64,000 bases of DNA, taken from positions 1 to 64,000 of the forward strand of contig JADJJK010000001.1 of NCBI GenBank assembly GCA_016706545.1, in the 5' to 3' direction. The notes under the pieces were generated by a model, which searched no databases, had not been told where the DNA came from, and saw nothing but the letters and a program-made list of their open reading frames with translations. The position numbers were made by a program, and so were the translations under genes. This DNA comes from Myxococcales bacterium. GTDB lineage: Bacteria > Myxococcota_A > Polyangia > Haliangiales > Haliangiaceae. Below are positions 1 to 10,601 of this stretch, piece by piece. Positions within the stretch are counted from its first letter, which is position 1. Every line of letters begins with the position of its first letter.

Positions 1-3000
1 TGCCATGGGCCGAGGGCGAGCAGCAATCCGAGGCCGAACCGCTGCCGCCGCCGTATCCCGACCTGGGCGAGGTGGAGCGCGGCCGCCTGTTTGTGCTCGG
101 CGCCGAGGCCGCGCGCGCCAGCTTCACCTTCTCGCCAGCTGGCGACGAGCTGGTGCTCGAGGCGCTCACCCTCGAGCTCGATCGCGTGCGCGCGCGCCTC
201 GAGGTGGCTCGCCCGCTACCTGCCGACCGGCTGGGCGCCAGCCCGCCGGCGCTGCTGCCCGCCTTCGACAGGCTCGCCGAGTTTCACGACCTGCCGCTCG
301 AGCTGCGCGCCGGCACCACCGCCAACCTCACCGCCTTCGCGCTGCACGCGCGCTTGCGCCCGGGACAGGCCGCGCCCTTGCGCGAGGCCACCTGGCTCGA
401 GCGCCGGCTTGAGCTGCGCCTGCCCGCCGTCGAGCCGCGCCCCATCTACTGGTACCGCCCGGCCGAGCTGCGCTGGCTCCCCTCCTTGCCGTGGAGCTTC
501 GATCCGCGCACCCGCCCCGACGAGCGCATCAGCGCGGCGCGCACCTACCTGCCGCTGCGACCAGCGATCGCGCCCGAGCCCGTGACCCTCGGCCCCGGCG
601 CCGCGTGGTACTTGCCGGCGCTGGCGCACGGCGCCTTCACCGCGGTCCCCGCCGCCTCCACCGAGCTGGCGCGCCCGTTCGCGTGGGTGTCGCCCGATCT
701 GCCCGGCATGTCGTTCGCCCCGTCCTCGGACACCCCGCTGCTGGTGCAGGCCGGCCGCCTCGCCGGCGGCCCGGTGGCCTGGACCGCGCGCGCAGGCCTG
801 CCCCTGCTCGACGAGCTACACGCCTTGCGCGTGCTCGACACCGGCCCCGCGCCGCGCCGCGCCGATCCAGACCGATGCCGGTGGTGGCCGCGCCTGCAAG
901 CGCTGGCGCAAGCGCGGCGTGATCGCTTCTTCACGCGCGAGACCGCGCTGAATCCCCAGGACATCTTGCGGGTGACCGAACCAGTCGGCTCGAGCGTGGA
1001 CGCCGCGCTTGTTCCCGCAAGCAGTCATCGACGTCCGCACCGGCACCGCCTCGTCCGCTGCACTGCCGCCGAAGGTGGCGCCGGTCCCACCCTGACGCCA
1101 GCGCGGCGGCTCCGGGAATGGCTGCCGCTTCGAGGTCGTCTCGCAGCCCGCGCACGGCGGCAGCTTTGCTCGCCCCTCGGCCGCCGCCGACGGCCCTCGA
1201 GCTGCGCGCCGTAACCTGCCGCCACAGGTCTTGCCCACCCTCACCTTCGATCGGCGACCGCCTGTCACGCGCGCCGAGCAGCCTGATCCGCCCCGTCGAG
1301 ATCCCGCCCAGCGGCGAGCCCAGCGCCGAGCCGGGCGCCCCGGCCGGCGCGCTGCGCCCGCACCTGCTGTGGACCGCGCCGCCGCTCGAGCTGTCGTGCC
1401 CCGGCGCCTCGCTCACCCTGCACCTCGTCGGCCTGCCGCTGGCGCCTGAGGCAGATCGCCTCGTGTACCGCCGCGGCAGCGTGGGCGACCGCGACGAGCA
1501 CCTGCGCGACTGCCGCTGGGCCGCGCTCGGCGAGCCGCGCCTGTTCGGCCTGTCGCTCCAGCTCCTGGCGCTCGAGCGCGTGGCCTTCCCCGCCGGCGCC
1601 GCCTGGCCCCAGACCCCGGCGGGAACCGTCGACGGCGCGCCGCTGCCCGATGAAGTCGTGATCACCGGCGTGCTGCACGCCCGCCCCGGCGCGCTGCGCC
1701 TGGCCGACGCCGAGACCCAGACCGTCACCCTCACCTTCCAGCGCGGTGCCGCCGGCTGGGCGCTGACCGCGGCGCACGGCCACGTGCTGTGGCCGCTCTA
1801 CGAAGCCAGCCCCGACGCCGCCGACGCGGTGCGCGCGGACCTGACCGATCCGCTGCCCTGGCTCGAGAGCGAGGTGGCCCTGGCGCCGCCGGGCGAGCCA
1901 CCAGCGCTGCGCCTGGGCACCGCCGCGCGGCCGGCCACCCTGGTGTGCCGCCTGCTCGAGCGCACGCTCGCCGTGCCCGTCGCGCTCGAGGGCGGCGGCG
2001 TGCCGACCTCCGGCGCCGGCGACGAGCTGCGCTGGCAAGTCCTCGCCGACCCGCGCGCCACCCGCGGCGAGCTGCGCCTCACCGGCGGCAAGATCGCGCT
2101 CGATCGCCGCGAGCTCCCGCAGACCGAGTCCACCATCGACTTCGAGCTCTGGCTCTACTAGCACCACCACCCCTGGCCGAGCTGTCGCTGCGCCTGCACC
2201 TGGCGCCGCGCACCGAGCCGGCCCTGCTCTTGCGCCGCGCGCGCCTGCTCGCCACCAGCGCGAGCCAGGCGCTGCTCACGGTGCAAGCCCCCGCCGCCGC
2301 CGAGCTCGGCGTGCGCAACGGCCGCCTGTCGGTGGCGCTCGATGCGGGCCCGGGCTTTCGCGGCGCCGCCCCGCCCTTCGAGCTGTTGCCGGCCTGGCCC
2401 GTCGACGACACCGCGCCGCTGCACGCCTTCCTCACCGCCGCCTTCGCGCCGCCGGCCGCCGCACGCGCAAGCTCCATCCTCGTCACCAGCTCCGAGCTCG
2501 TCGTCGAGACCGCGGTGCGCCCACCGGCGCTGCCCGGCGCCGCGCGCGCCCCGCTGGTGGCCGACGCCGGCCGGCTAGCCACCCTCGTCACGTCCACGCA
2601 CGTCGAGGGCAGCGAGCCGCGCTACCAGCTCGCGCTCACCGGCCTGCTATCCACGACCAACGAGGTCACCTGGCCCAACGGCGCCGGCCGCTGGCGCCAC
2701 GATGTCACCTTCGCCCTGCACCAGGCGGTGCTCCCCGGCGAGCGCCTGCGCGCCGAGGCGCTATCGTTCTTCGCGCCGCGCCCGCTGCCCGCCGCCAGCG
2801 ACCCCTCGGGGCTCGGCGGCATGACCGAGCTGCCGTGCCTGGCCAGCCATCGCATCTACGACGAGGCCACCGGGCAAGAGCTGGCGCGCTTCACCGCGCC
2901 GCAGCGGCTACGCCTGGCCGCGCCCGCCGCCTTCGCGCAGGCTGCGCTGCGCGGCGGCCGCAAGGTCGAGGTGGTCGCGGTGCGCTCGCGCCCAGCTCCA

Positions 3001-5526
3001 ACCACTGGTTCGAGCTGCGCGACGTCACCACCTTCGAGCAAGGCTTCGCCGGCCCGCTCGGCGCCGCGCTGGTCGAGACCTGGCGCGATCAGCCGACCAT
3101 GATCCTCGAGGCCACCGAGGCCTTCTGGCTGCGCCTGCTGCCGAGCGGCACCGCCGAGCGCGCGCCGCTGGTGCTGTGGCGCAAGGAAGCCGAGGGCCTC
3201 GCCTGCACCCCGACCCAGGAGCGCGACTTCACCGCCGCGCCCGCCGACTGGGTGCGTGTGCCGGTGCCCTTCGTCACCGATAGCCGCGGCGTCGCCCGCG
3301 CCGCGCGCACCGCCGCCCCCAGCGGCGAGCTGGCCCGCCTGTGCGCCAACCGCCCGCGTCGGCAACCACCGCGCGCCGCCGCGCGTCCGACCCGCTGCCG
3401 CACCACACGCTCTTGCACCGCGCCGAGCTCGATCGCGCCGCGCTGCGCGCCGCGCCGCCGCGCCTCGACGAAGCCGCCGCCATCAATCCGGTGCTGCTGC
3501 AGCCCGAGGCGCACGCGCGCCTCGGGCCGTACTTGACGCTGTGGCCCGGCTACCAGCCCGGCTGGCTCACCTTCTTGTCGTGGACGCCCGGCACCTCGGC
3601 GCCCGACTACGCCGTGCCGTTTGCCGCCACCGCCGAGGCCCTCGCCGGCCTGCCGCCGCCTGGCGCCGCGCCGCGCCTGTGCCTCGCCGCCACCGAGGTG
3701 GTGCCGGAGCTCGTCGATGGAGCGCCGGTGGGACCGCGCCTGCTGCCCAGCCCGGCGCTCGCCCTCGGCACGAGCCGCGCCACCCAGCTCGGCGACGAGG
3801 TCCCGCTCCTGCTCGAGCTGTGGCCCCGGCGGCGGCGGCCTCACGCTCGGCGCGCGCGCCGTGTTCCGCTGCGCCTTGCCCGCCGGCATCACCTGGCGCG
3901 CCTTGCTGCTGGACCCGCCGGGCGACGACCTCCTGCGCGCCGCCATGGTGCGCTGGCTCGCGGCCGCGCGCGAGCGGATCCCCGCCGAGCGCACCGCGCT
4001 CTTGCGCGCTCGATCGCTGGCCCCGGCGCCCGCGCTCACCAGCGCCGAGACCTACCTCTTGCTGGATAGCGAACGTCCACGCGCGCCGCAGCGCGCCCGC
4101 CGCGACCGCCTGGCGCCGCGCCAGCCGCTGGCCCCCGATCCGCGCCTCGAGCTGCGCACCGAGCCGGTGCCGCCCGATCCGCTCGCCCTGGGGCCCGAGC
4201 TCGTCGGCTCGCGCGTGTACTACGTCACCGACGAAGATCCGCGCCCGCCCGACGCCCCCGCGGTCGCCGGCAGCGCCGTCGCGCTCGCCTACAAGCTGGC
4301 CGGCACCGCGCCCGGCCCGTGGCATCGCACTCGCTTGCCGCGCACCCACGCTGGCGCCGAACGCCGCTGGCTCGAGACCGCGCGCGACCTCCTGTTCGTC
4401 GATCGCACCCGGCGAGATGCCGAGAGCCAGCGCGAGCCCGGCTGGTACCTGCCCGCGGTGCGCCCCGCGCCCGCCATGCCCGCCGCCCACGCTGGCGCCG
4501 CGCCGTTCTTTCCCACCCACGTCACCACCGCCTTCACCGCCGGCCGCCCCGGCGAGCTCCTGCGCCTGCGCCTGTCCGTGCTCACCGAGAGCGCCAGCGG
4601 CTCCTTGTGCCGCGGCGCCTCCGTGGCCCACGAGCTGCGCTTCCGCGCCCGGCCCCCCTGCTGCGCGCGCGCCCCATGCGCCCACGCTGGCGCCGGCCGC
4701 ACCGCCCTCGTCGAGCCCTTGCCACCCCGCCCGCCCTTCGCGTTCGCCAAGCTCACCTGGCAAGACCCCATCTACAACCGCGGCCTGCTCGCCGTCACCC
4801 AGCAGACCGAGGGCGACGGCCTCACCCTGCTGCTCGACCGCTCGATCTACGCCGGCGTCGACGTGATCTACCCCGAGCTGCGCTACGCCCCGCCGCCCGG
4901 CGTGACCGCCTGGAGCGTCAGCGCCGCTCTGCGCCTGGCCCGCGTCGTGTCCTCGCGCCTCACCACCGTGGCCCAGCTCGACTGGACCCTCGACGAAGCG
5001 GCGCTCCTCCTGCGCGACTCGGGCGACGCGCGCGACCGCCGCCCGATCCCCGCCGCCCGCCAAGGCGCCGAGCGCCGCTGGGTCTTAGAGCTCGGCCTCC
5101 ACCAACCCGAGCCGCTCGACTTCGACGGCAACCTCGACTTCGAAGCGCACAACCGCGACGAGCTCGAGGTCGAGGCCACCGTGCGCTACACGCAAGCCGG
5201 CGTGCAACGCAGCCGCACCGTCCGCCTGCGCGGCATGATCCGCACCGACCTCTACGTCTGGCCGCAGCCCCAGGCCGCTTACGCCATCCTGCGCACCCGC
5301 GCACCCGCCCCCCAAGAGCTCGTCGCCTTCGGCTGGCTGCCCCGCCCCACCATCGTCCGCCGCCACGACCGCTTCGTCCACGAGCTGGCGCGGCACCTTC
5401 CGCTACTTCGACACCTGGCTCGACCCCGGGCCCCAACCCGGCTCCGAGCCCCCCGACCACGAAGTCGCCACCATCACCGCCTTCGGCGAACAGCTCGCCC
5501 CGCTGCCCACTGAGCCCGAGCCGTAG
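1..5526 (+). pseudogene. Long unrecognised protein, 3' part, broken by at least seven frame changes
   Basis: The coding signal is open at the left edge, in frame 3 from base 3. The most coherent reading is frame 3 to about 980, frame 1 to about 1270 (with an in-frame TGA at 1093-1095), frame 2 to the stop at 2159-2161, frame 1 to about 2990, frame 3 to about 3350, frame 2 to about 3830, frame 3 to about 5385, and frame 1 to the TAG at 5524-5526. The product is Pro/Ala/Leu/Arg-rich with many short beta-like stretches and recurring phrases such as WYLPA and FTAG. That suggests a repetitive beta-rich surface or injected protein. I recognise no family, no catalytic motif and no membrane span. The next coding region starts 66 bp downstream on the same strand and may share its transcript. 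Indel errors in the assembly are as likely as true decay, because the amino-acid composition stays coherent across each break. Confidence 0.5.
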
Positions 5527-5592
5527 CCGCACGGCCCGATACACAGCCGTGCCTCCGTCTCACCCAACCGCCACCCTCCTCGAGGTTGCGCC

Positions 5593-5905
5593 ATGACCGA
5601 TCTGATCTACCCGCCCTTCACCCTCCACGGCATCGAAGTCGGCCCCAGCCTCGAAGCCGCGCAGATCGGCCCCGGCTCCCAAGGGCTGTACGTCGAGACG
5701 CTGCAGACCTGGCTCCGGCTGTTCTCGCTTCTGTCCAGCAACTCCGCCTACAACCCCGATCCACCCCCGAGTGCCGGCCAGACAGCGCGCTATGGCGCAC
5801 AGACCGCGTCCGCCGTCGCGGCCTTCCGCTCGCTAGTCGGCCTCCCGGCTGGTAACTCCGTTGACACCGACACCTGGAACCTCCTCCAGGAGGAGTATCA
5901 TCCGC
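5593..5905 (+). CDS. Peptidoglycan-binding module, N-terminus of a long multidomain phosphatase protein
   Basis: An ATG at 5593 opens frame 1. Residues about 25-105 match the PG_binding_1 fold: a Gly-x-x-Gly-x-x-Val start, then LQTWL, a YGAQTASAVAAF block, and a closing VDTDTWNLL. Such modules dock proteins on cell-wall glycan and often sit on secreted or phage-tail-like proteins. Near 5895-5905 the sense moves to frame 2 (frame 1 itself stays open to 6051 with an Arg/Pro-rich shadow). I therefore read 5593-10601 as one gene of about 1,650 codons: PG-binding module, linker, PhoD-type metallophosphatase, four repeat modules, helical tail. Frame breaks fall near 5900, 7250, 7350, 8930 and 8990. 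No signal peptide is visible at the N-terminus. Confidence 0.6.
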
Positions 5906-7357
5906 CCCCGCTTCGCGGTCGGCTCCAAGCCTGCGCTTCCGCCAAACCCCAACGAACGTCGCCGCCCCTTCCCGCGCCGCGACCAACCCAACTACGACCA
6001 GGAGCTCCTCCTGGGCCTGCGCAACTTCGGCTTCGACTTCTCGCAGCCTGAACTTCCCGACGCTGTTCGGCTCTTTCAATGCCTTGCCCGCGACACCCGC
6101 TACTATCGCATCACACGTGCGAACTTCATCACAGGCACCTTCGAGGACGAGGGACTGTGGTCTGCACTGTGGCGCTCCTACAACAAGACCTGGGGTCGCT
6201 TCTTGGGTGCGCCATGGCTAGGGATCGTCGCATCTGACCTTGAGCAGATCTGGGGAACACGACAAACGCTCCGGTTGCTCTACGACATCGGCCGCAAGTA
6301 CCTAGACGCATCGAATAGCCACACCGACCTCCTCTATCGCCTCGAGAACCCCATTCCACTCCTCAGGATCGGGTCCCGTCTGGGGCGGCCGTTTCTTCCT
6401 GGGGATAGCTATCCTGGTCAAGAGGTGACATTTGGGATCCCGAACGACCCTTCCCTTCTCCCACTCTTTGGAGAGGCGTTCTCCATCATCAGAAGCTCTG
6501 TCTTCGTATCCAGCAACAGCAGTGCACGCTCCATCCTGCCTCCTCCCACTCCCCTGACAGGGGCCCTCTCATTCGTCGCGATCACCTCGCCTCACACGAT
6601 CTCGCGCGAGATACTATCCTTGTACGACACCAACTCACTAAGCAGCGCAAGAGAAAAATACATCCAAGACTACGCCCCCTCCGATCCAGAACACTCTCGA
6701 CTCCTAATAGAGTTTTATGCAGGGGCGCAGATTCGACCTCCATGGAGGTCTATTATTCCAAGGCATTTCATCTCGTTAGTAAACGGAGCAATAAGTCAGA
6801 ACTCTGCAAAATGCACACTCATATGCGGTGGCATGCTGCTGAATACAGAAAAAATACTACATCAACCTCGAACAACGCCCACACCACTCTTCATAAACGA
6901 ACTCACCGAAGCAAAAAACCCACTACTCCGGCACCTCAACAGCATAAATATATCAATCTTCGATATACAGCTTGAATCCATTTCACCAAACACGTCGCTA
7001 ACCGTGAACATCTACGGCAGATTCACCGAACCATCGGCGGACGCAAATTATAACGATAATGACAATGACAATGACACGATAGTAGAAATCTGGAGCACCC
7101 GAACCTTACCATCCAACACGTCATCTCCCATAGTATTCATGGCAGCAAGCTGTTACCATGATTTTGGGATTCGGAACGACAACGAGGGCTACCTTCAGCC
7201 CGGACTTCGCTACGCACTCTCACTTGAAAGAGTTTGGCAATTCATTTGCAACCGTCTTTCAAGACGCTTCTCGGCGACAACATATACGCTGACTTTACCA
7301 GATTTCCGGATCGAATCTTCCCGCGAAGACTCAAGCCGCCAGAAGAAACATTGCTAA
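5861..7357 (+). CDS. Linker and start of PhoD-type metallophosphatase (middle part of the multidomain protein)
   Basis: Frame 2 carries the protein from about 5900 to about 7250. It starts with a segment that has no family I know. It ends with an FMAASCYHDFG block that fits the first core strand of PhoD-like phosphatases (normally a small-rich strand followed by SC). The next metal-binding motif, LLGDNIYADF, lies in frame 1 at about 7264-7300. The sense then returns to frame 2 just after the TAA at 7355-7357, so this stop is probably produced by two nearby indels. A run of Asn-Asp pairs is encoded at about 7049-7076. GC content falls markedly here compared with both flanks, and AT-ending codons appear, suggesting transfer from another genome. 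Confidence 0.5.
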   Translation: MTPTPGTSSRRSIIRPRFAVGSKPALPPNPNERRRPFPRRDQPNYDQELLLGLRNFGFDFSQPELPDAVRLFQCLARDTRYYRITRANFITGTFEDEGLWSALWRSYNKTWGRFLGAPWLGIVASDLEQIWGTRQTLRLLYDIGRKYLDASNSHTDLLYRLENPIPLLRIGSRLGRPFLPGDSYPGQEVTFGIPNDPSLLPLFGEAFSIIRSSVFVSSNSSARSILPPPTPLTGALSFVAITSPHTISREILSLYDTNSLSSAREKYIQDYAPSDPEHSRLLIEFYAGAQIRPPWRSIIPRHFISLVNGAISQNSAKCTLICGGMLLNTEKILHQPRTTPTPLFINELTEAKNPLLRHLNSINISIFDIQLESISPNTSLTVNIYGRFTEPSADANYNDNDNDNDTIVEIWSTRTLPSNTSSPIVFMAASCYHDFGIRNDNEGYLQPGLRYALSLERVWQFICNRLSRRFSATTYTLTLPDFRIESSREDSSRQKKHC

Positions 7358-7483
7358 GAAGAAATCATTGGTCGTTATCTTCGCTATTTCGTCTGTTCTC
7401 CGTACAAGAATGTAATATCAAAACTTCCATCATTTTCCATACCTGACGATCACGAATACTGGAACGATTACCCTCGCGATCAA

Positions 7484-8968
7484 TTGTTTATCCCGCAGTC
7501 GCATCCCACTTTTCCAGACGATTCCCCAGAGACCTCCCCAGAGATGTCTCTGCATGCTAGAGCGGCCAAACAGGGACTCAGGCTGTTTCAAGGATCCATG
7601 AGTCCGTCCTCGACATCTCAGGGCCCTGCTGATGAAGACGTCACAGAGTTCTCTTACAGAGTCGACGTACCTGGCGGAAGCTCTGATCACCTGCCCGCCT
7701 TCTCCGTATTCTTCTTCGACACGACATCCCTGCGACGATACGAAGGAGAAAAAAGAGTTACCACTGCTGACACCTTAGCACGTCTTCGATCATGGGCCGA
7801 GAATCTCGCTGGCCCTGGTCTTCTCATGGTTGGGCAGCCGCTATTTTGCCCCAAAGAGTTCACTGCCTATAACACAATAACAGCAGATTATCACATCTCG
7901 TTCTTTGAAGACGACTTCGCACACATCGCCAAATCTTTGCTCTTGGCCGTTTGCGATATCATTGTCATAAGCGGAGACGTTCACTGGAACAGATTTACAC
8001 AGACGAATCCTGCCAGGCTCGTTAAATCAGAGACCAGCTCACCACAACCTTTTATATACTCAAAACTGGCCGAACTAATAACATCACCAGCACGTCGAAT
8101 TCCAACTAAGCTGAACATATTGTCAGGGGAGTACACAGAACCTGACTACGATCCTGCAATCGAGATGTTCACCACCTCTTCGTGGGTTCCCAAGGAAGGG
8201 ATTTTCTCTACACTACCAAACCCGAGAGTCACCTTTGCCTCGTATTCTGATGCGACATTTAGCATAGTCCGGTGGCAGCCCATCGGAGCAAATGCGGTCC
8301 GCATGGACTGTGCATTCTGTGTCGACGGTAGCATTTCGGAGGCCCTACCATCTCGATTGGGACCACTTCGCTGGCCGGTGGCAGGGGACTGGATTTCCCC
8401 GCTTCAACCTCGAGTTCCACTGCACACAGGATTTGAACCATCAAGCTCTATCAACCGATGCAATATTAGCAGTAACTACCCATACGGATCATTCGATGCC
8501 AACACCGTAGCACTGCTCCCGCCAATTGCAGAGGGCGGAACCTTCGTTCGTTACCTCGAGCTAGGCGATCGGCTAAAAGTTGAACGCATACTCTTCCAGG
8601 CAGAGCGCACACAGGGAGCGCATCGCGCACCGGTTCAACTAGAGCACCAATGTGTCGAAGTTATAGATGCCAATGGAGATCTGTGTTTTCTATGGACCAC
8701 GCGAGACAGCCACGAGCTAGCGGTTCCTATTTCCGACCACCGCATAGAGCCAAACTGGATCTTACCAGATGACATTATTGAACCGATTTACGACGGCCAG
8801 CCATTGTTCGACAAATTCGAACACAGAGGCAACATAAACAGAGCGAACATCCGAGAGCGGTACCCAAACGGATCATTCGATGATCATCTCCGACACACCG
8901 TTGAATGCGAGAATGTTACAGACATCTCCAGAACAAGCTCTCGGAGGTACACACAGGGCAAAGACTGA
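7484..8968 (+). CDS. PhoD-like metallophosphatase catalytic core plus first repeat modules
   Basis: Frame 2 is open from just after the stop at 7357, so coding begins upstream of the first ATG at 7484. The PDDHEYWNDYP motif (about 7443-7475) is the DDHE signature of the PhoD-like phosphatase/phosphodiesterase family. The SGDVHWNRF motif (about 7970-7995) is the closing GDxH metal ligand. With GDNIYAD upstream, all three metal-binding blocks of a binuclear calcineurin-like centre are present. From about 8380 comes the first copy of an unrecognised module (GDWI, NYPYGSFD, LPP, GDRLKVERILFQ, QCVEV, FLWT), and a second copy begins near 8765. PhoD enzymes are usually exported phosphodiesterases of about 500 residues. 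The extra modules are not part of the known family. The frame is lost near 8930. Confidence 0.6.
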   Translation: MFIPQSHPTFPDDSPETSPEMSLHARAAKQGLRLFQGSMSPSSTSQGPADEDVTEFSYRVDVPGGSSDHLPAFSVFFFDTTSLRRYEGEKRVTTADTLARLRSWAENLAGPGLLMVGQPLFCPKEFTAYNTITADYHISFFEDDFAHIAKSLLLAVCDIIVISGDVHWNRFTQTNPARLVKSETSSPQPFIYSKLAELITSPARRIPTKLNILSGEYTEPDYDPAIEMFTTSSWVPKEGIFSTLPNPRVTFASYSDATFSIVRWQPIGANAVRMDCAFCVDGSISEALPSRLGPLRWPVAGDWISPLQPRVPLHTGFEPSSSINRCNISSNYPYGSFDANTVALLPPIAEGGTFVRYLELGDRLKVERILFQAERTQGAHRAPVQLEHQCVEVIDANGDLCFLWTTRDSHELAVPISDHRIEPNWILPDDIIEPIYDGQPLFDKFEHRGNINRANIRERYPNGSFDDHLRHTVECENVTDISRTSSRRYTQGKD

Positions 8969-10601
8969 TCGTTCACAACGTCATCCTCAAATTGCAAGAC
9001 CGCAACATGGACTTGGAGTTCAGTTTATTGAAGCATCTGTTCTCGACGAAAACAGCCTCCCCATACCCGAGAAAAGCAGGAAATTCATAGGCGCAATCAT
9101 AGGAGGTAGATCAAGGTTCCTAGCAGTCGCTCCCCGGCCCGGCCGCGTGCGCTGGTGTCTCCCTGGCGAGTGGATTGTTGTCACCAAAACGCCATTGGAG
9201 CTATTTCGAGACTTCCGTATAGGAGACGCAGCATCGCCCGAGACCGCTCGACCGTTCTACCCTCATGGATCTTCGGATAGCTACGAGCACCATGCGTTCC
9301 TGCCCCCCCGAGCTGACAATCAGGTTCGAGACCTCGAACCTGGAGAGCTACTCTATGTGAAGCGCGTGCTCTATCAGGCAGCGCGAACTCACCGCCGTGC
9401 CCCGCGGGGAAACGAGCGCGAGTACGAGTTCGAGTATCAGTGCGTCGAGGTCGCTACTACCAAGCAGGGCGAAGACGCTACGACCGCACAGCTCGGCGCC
9501 AGCTACTTCGTGTGGACGATCTACAACGGCGTAGAGCACACGGAGCGTGCACCACACCACCTGTACAGCACCACGCTGCGTCGCCGCATGCCCTGGATCG
9601 TCGCTGGCGATAGGGTCCGGACCAAGAAGGGCGGGGCCAAGCTCTGGCGCCGCGACCTCGTACAATGGCCGGAGAATGTGGACCATTCGTACCAGATCTT
9701 CGAAGAAGGTCATATCGTGCGCGCGCCTTTCACCGGCACGCGAGTTCGAGAGATCAACGAAGGAGAGGAGCTACTCGTATCGGCGGTGTTCTTCCAAGCT
9801 GAGCAGGTGTTCCTTGCCGGCGAGCAGCGTCACGCCGGCCCTTACCAGGTCTTGGAAGTCAAGACGAGTACGGACCGCGCCGAAGGACTGTACTGGAGCA
9901 TGTATGATGGCGACCAGTGGGCTGAGCTGATATGGAACCCTGGCGCAGAGCCTTCGAGTACGCGCAAAGAAGGGCAGAAGAAGCAAGACATTGACCAAGA
10001 GCTAGCCTGGCTACGCACCCAAGCGCACTTGTTCACCAGAACCAACAACCCACGTGACCTGGAGCTTGTGCTGGAGGATCCCGAGTTCTCAGCCCAGGTG
10101 CTTCGACGCCTCCACCCCCATCTTGCTGTTGCGGACCACTCGTTCGATCTCTGTATCCTTCGGACCTGGCTCCATACGGAGAAGCTCGCGGCGCTTCGCT
10201 TTCTTGGCAACATCGTTACTGCGGCAAATTTGCAGCAGATGACCGCAGAGCAGAAGATCGCCGGGTCCAGGCTCGGTACCGAGACCGCGACTACGAGCAG
10301 CGACATCAGTCACGAGGATCTACTTAAAATCGCCGCCGACAAGTCTATTTCCTTGCGACGCAACGAGTACCGAACCGACTTCATCAAGATGCTCCTCAAC
10401 GCGGTCTCGAAGCTGCCGCGAGAGTTCTCAGATCTGGAACGACGCGGAAGCCTGTTGCCCGATCGGCGCGTGCTGCGAGACATGTTCAAGCGCGATGTCC
10501 AGCACAAGCGTCGGACGGCGGCGAGCGCCCTGCCAGCGTTTCAGCCCGCCACGCACGAAGCGTTGATCTTGCGAGTCACTGGCATTCCGGTTCTCCTCTA
10601 A
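8880..10601 (+). CDS. C-terminal repeat modules and helical tail of the multidomain protein
   Basis: Frame 3 carries the sense from about 8990 to the TAA at 10599-10601. The first ~35 codons after 8880 are out of register with the protein, because the matching GQRLIVHNVIL piece is in frame 1 (8905-9090). Two more copies of the module lie here. One begins GEWIVV (about 9168) with LEPGELLYVKRVLYQA and YQCVEV. The other begins GDRVRT (about 9610) with INEGEELLVSAVFFQAEQV and YQVLEV. After about 9960 the protein turns helical and charged, with no recognised domain. GC returns toward the chromosomal value within this part. I cannot name the repeat. Its spacing and conserved GE/GD plus aromatic pattern look like a small all-beta fold. 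Confidence 0.5.
   Translation: MIISDTPLNARMLQTSPEQALGGTHRAKTDRSQRHPQIARPQHGLGVQFIEASVLDENSLPIPEKSRKFIGAIIGGRSRFLAVAPRPGRVRWCLPGEWIVVTKTPLELFRDFRIGDAASPETARPFYPHGSSDSYEHHAFLPPRADNQVRDLEPGELLYVKRVLYQAARTHRRAPRGNEREYEFEYQCVEVATTKQGEDATTAQLGASYFVWTIYNGVEHTERAPHHLYSTTLRRRMPWIVAGDRVRTKKGGAKLWRRDLVQWPENVDHSYQIFEEGHIVRAPFTGTRVREINEGEELLVSAVFFQAEQVFLAGEQRHAGPYQVLEVKTSTDRAEGLYWSMYDGDQWAELIWNPGAEPSSTRKEGQKKQDIDQELAWLRTQAHLFTRTNNPRDLELVLEDPEFSAQVLRRLHPHLAVADHSFDLCILRTWLHTEKLAALRFLGNIVTAANLQQMTAEQKIAGSRLGTETATTSSDISHEDLLKIAADKSISLRRNEYRTDFIKMLLNAVSKLPREFSDLERRGSLLPDRRVLRDMFKRDVQHKRRTAASALPAFQPATHEALILRVTGIPVLL

Noticed and set aside
8930..9010. Programmed ribosomal frameshift in the phosphatase protein
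   Set aside because: No slippery heptamer with a downstream structure was found at the break, and breaks also occur in unrelated genes, so indels are simpler.
1..10601. Contractile injection system or Tc toxin locus
   Set aside because: No sheath, tube, baseplate, ATPase or TcB/TcC marks in the window. The idea is kept only as a hypothesis to check upstream.
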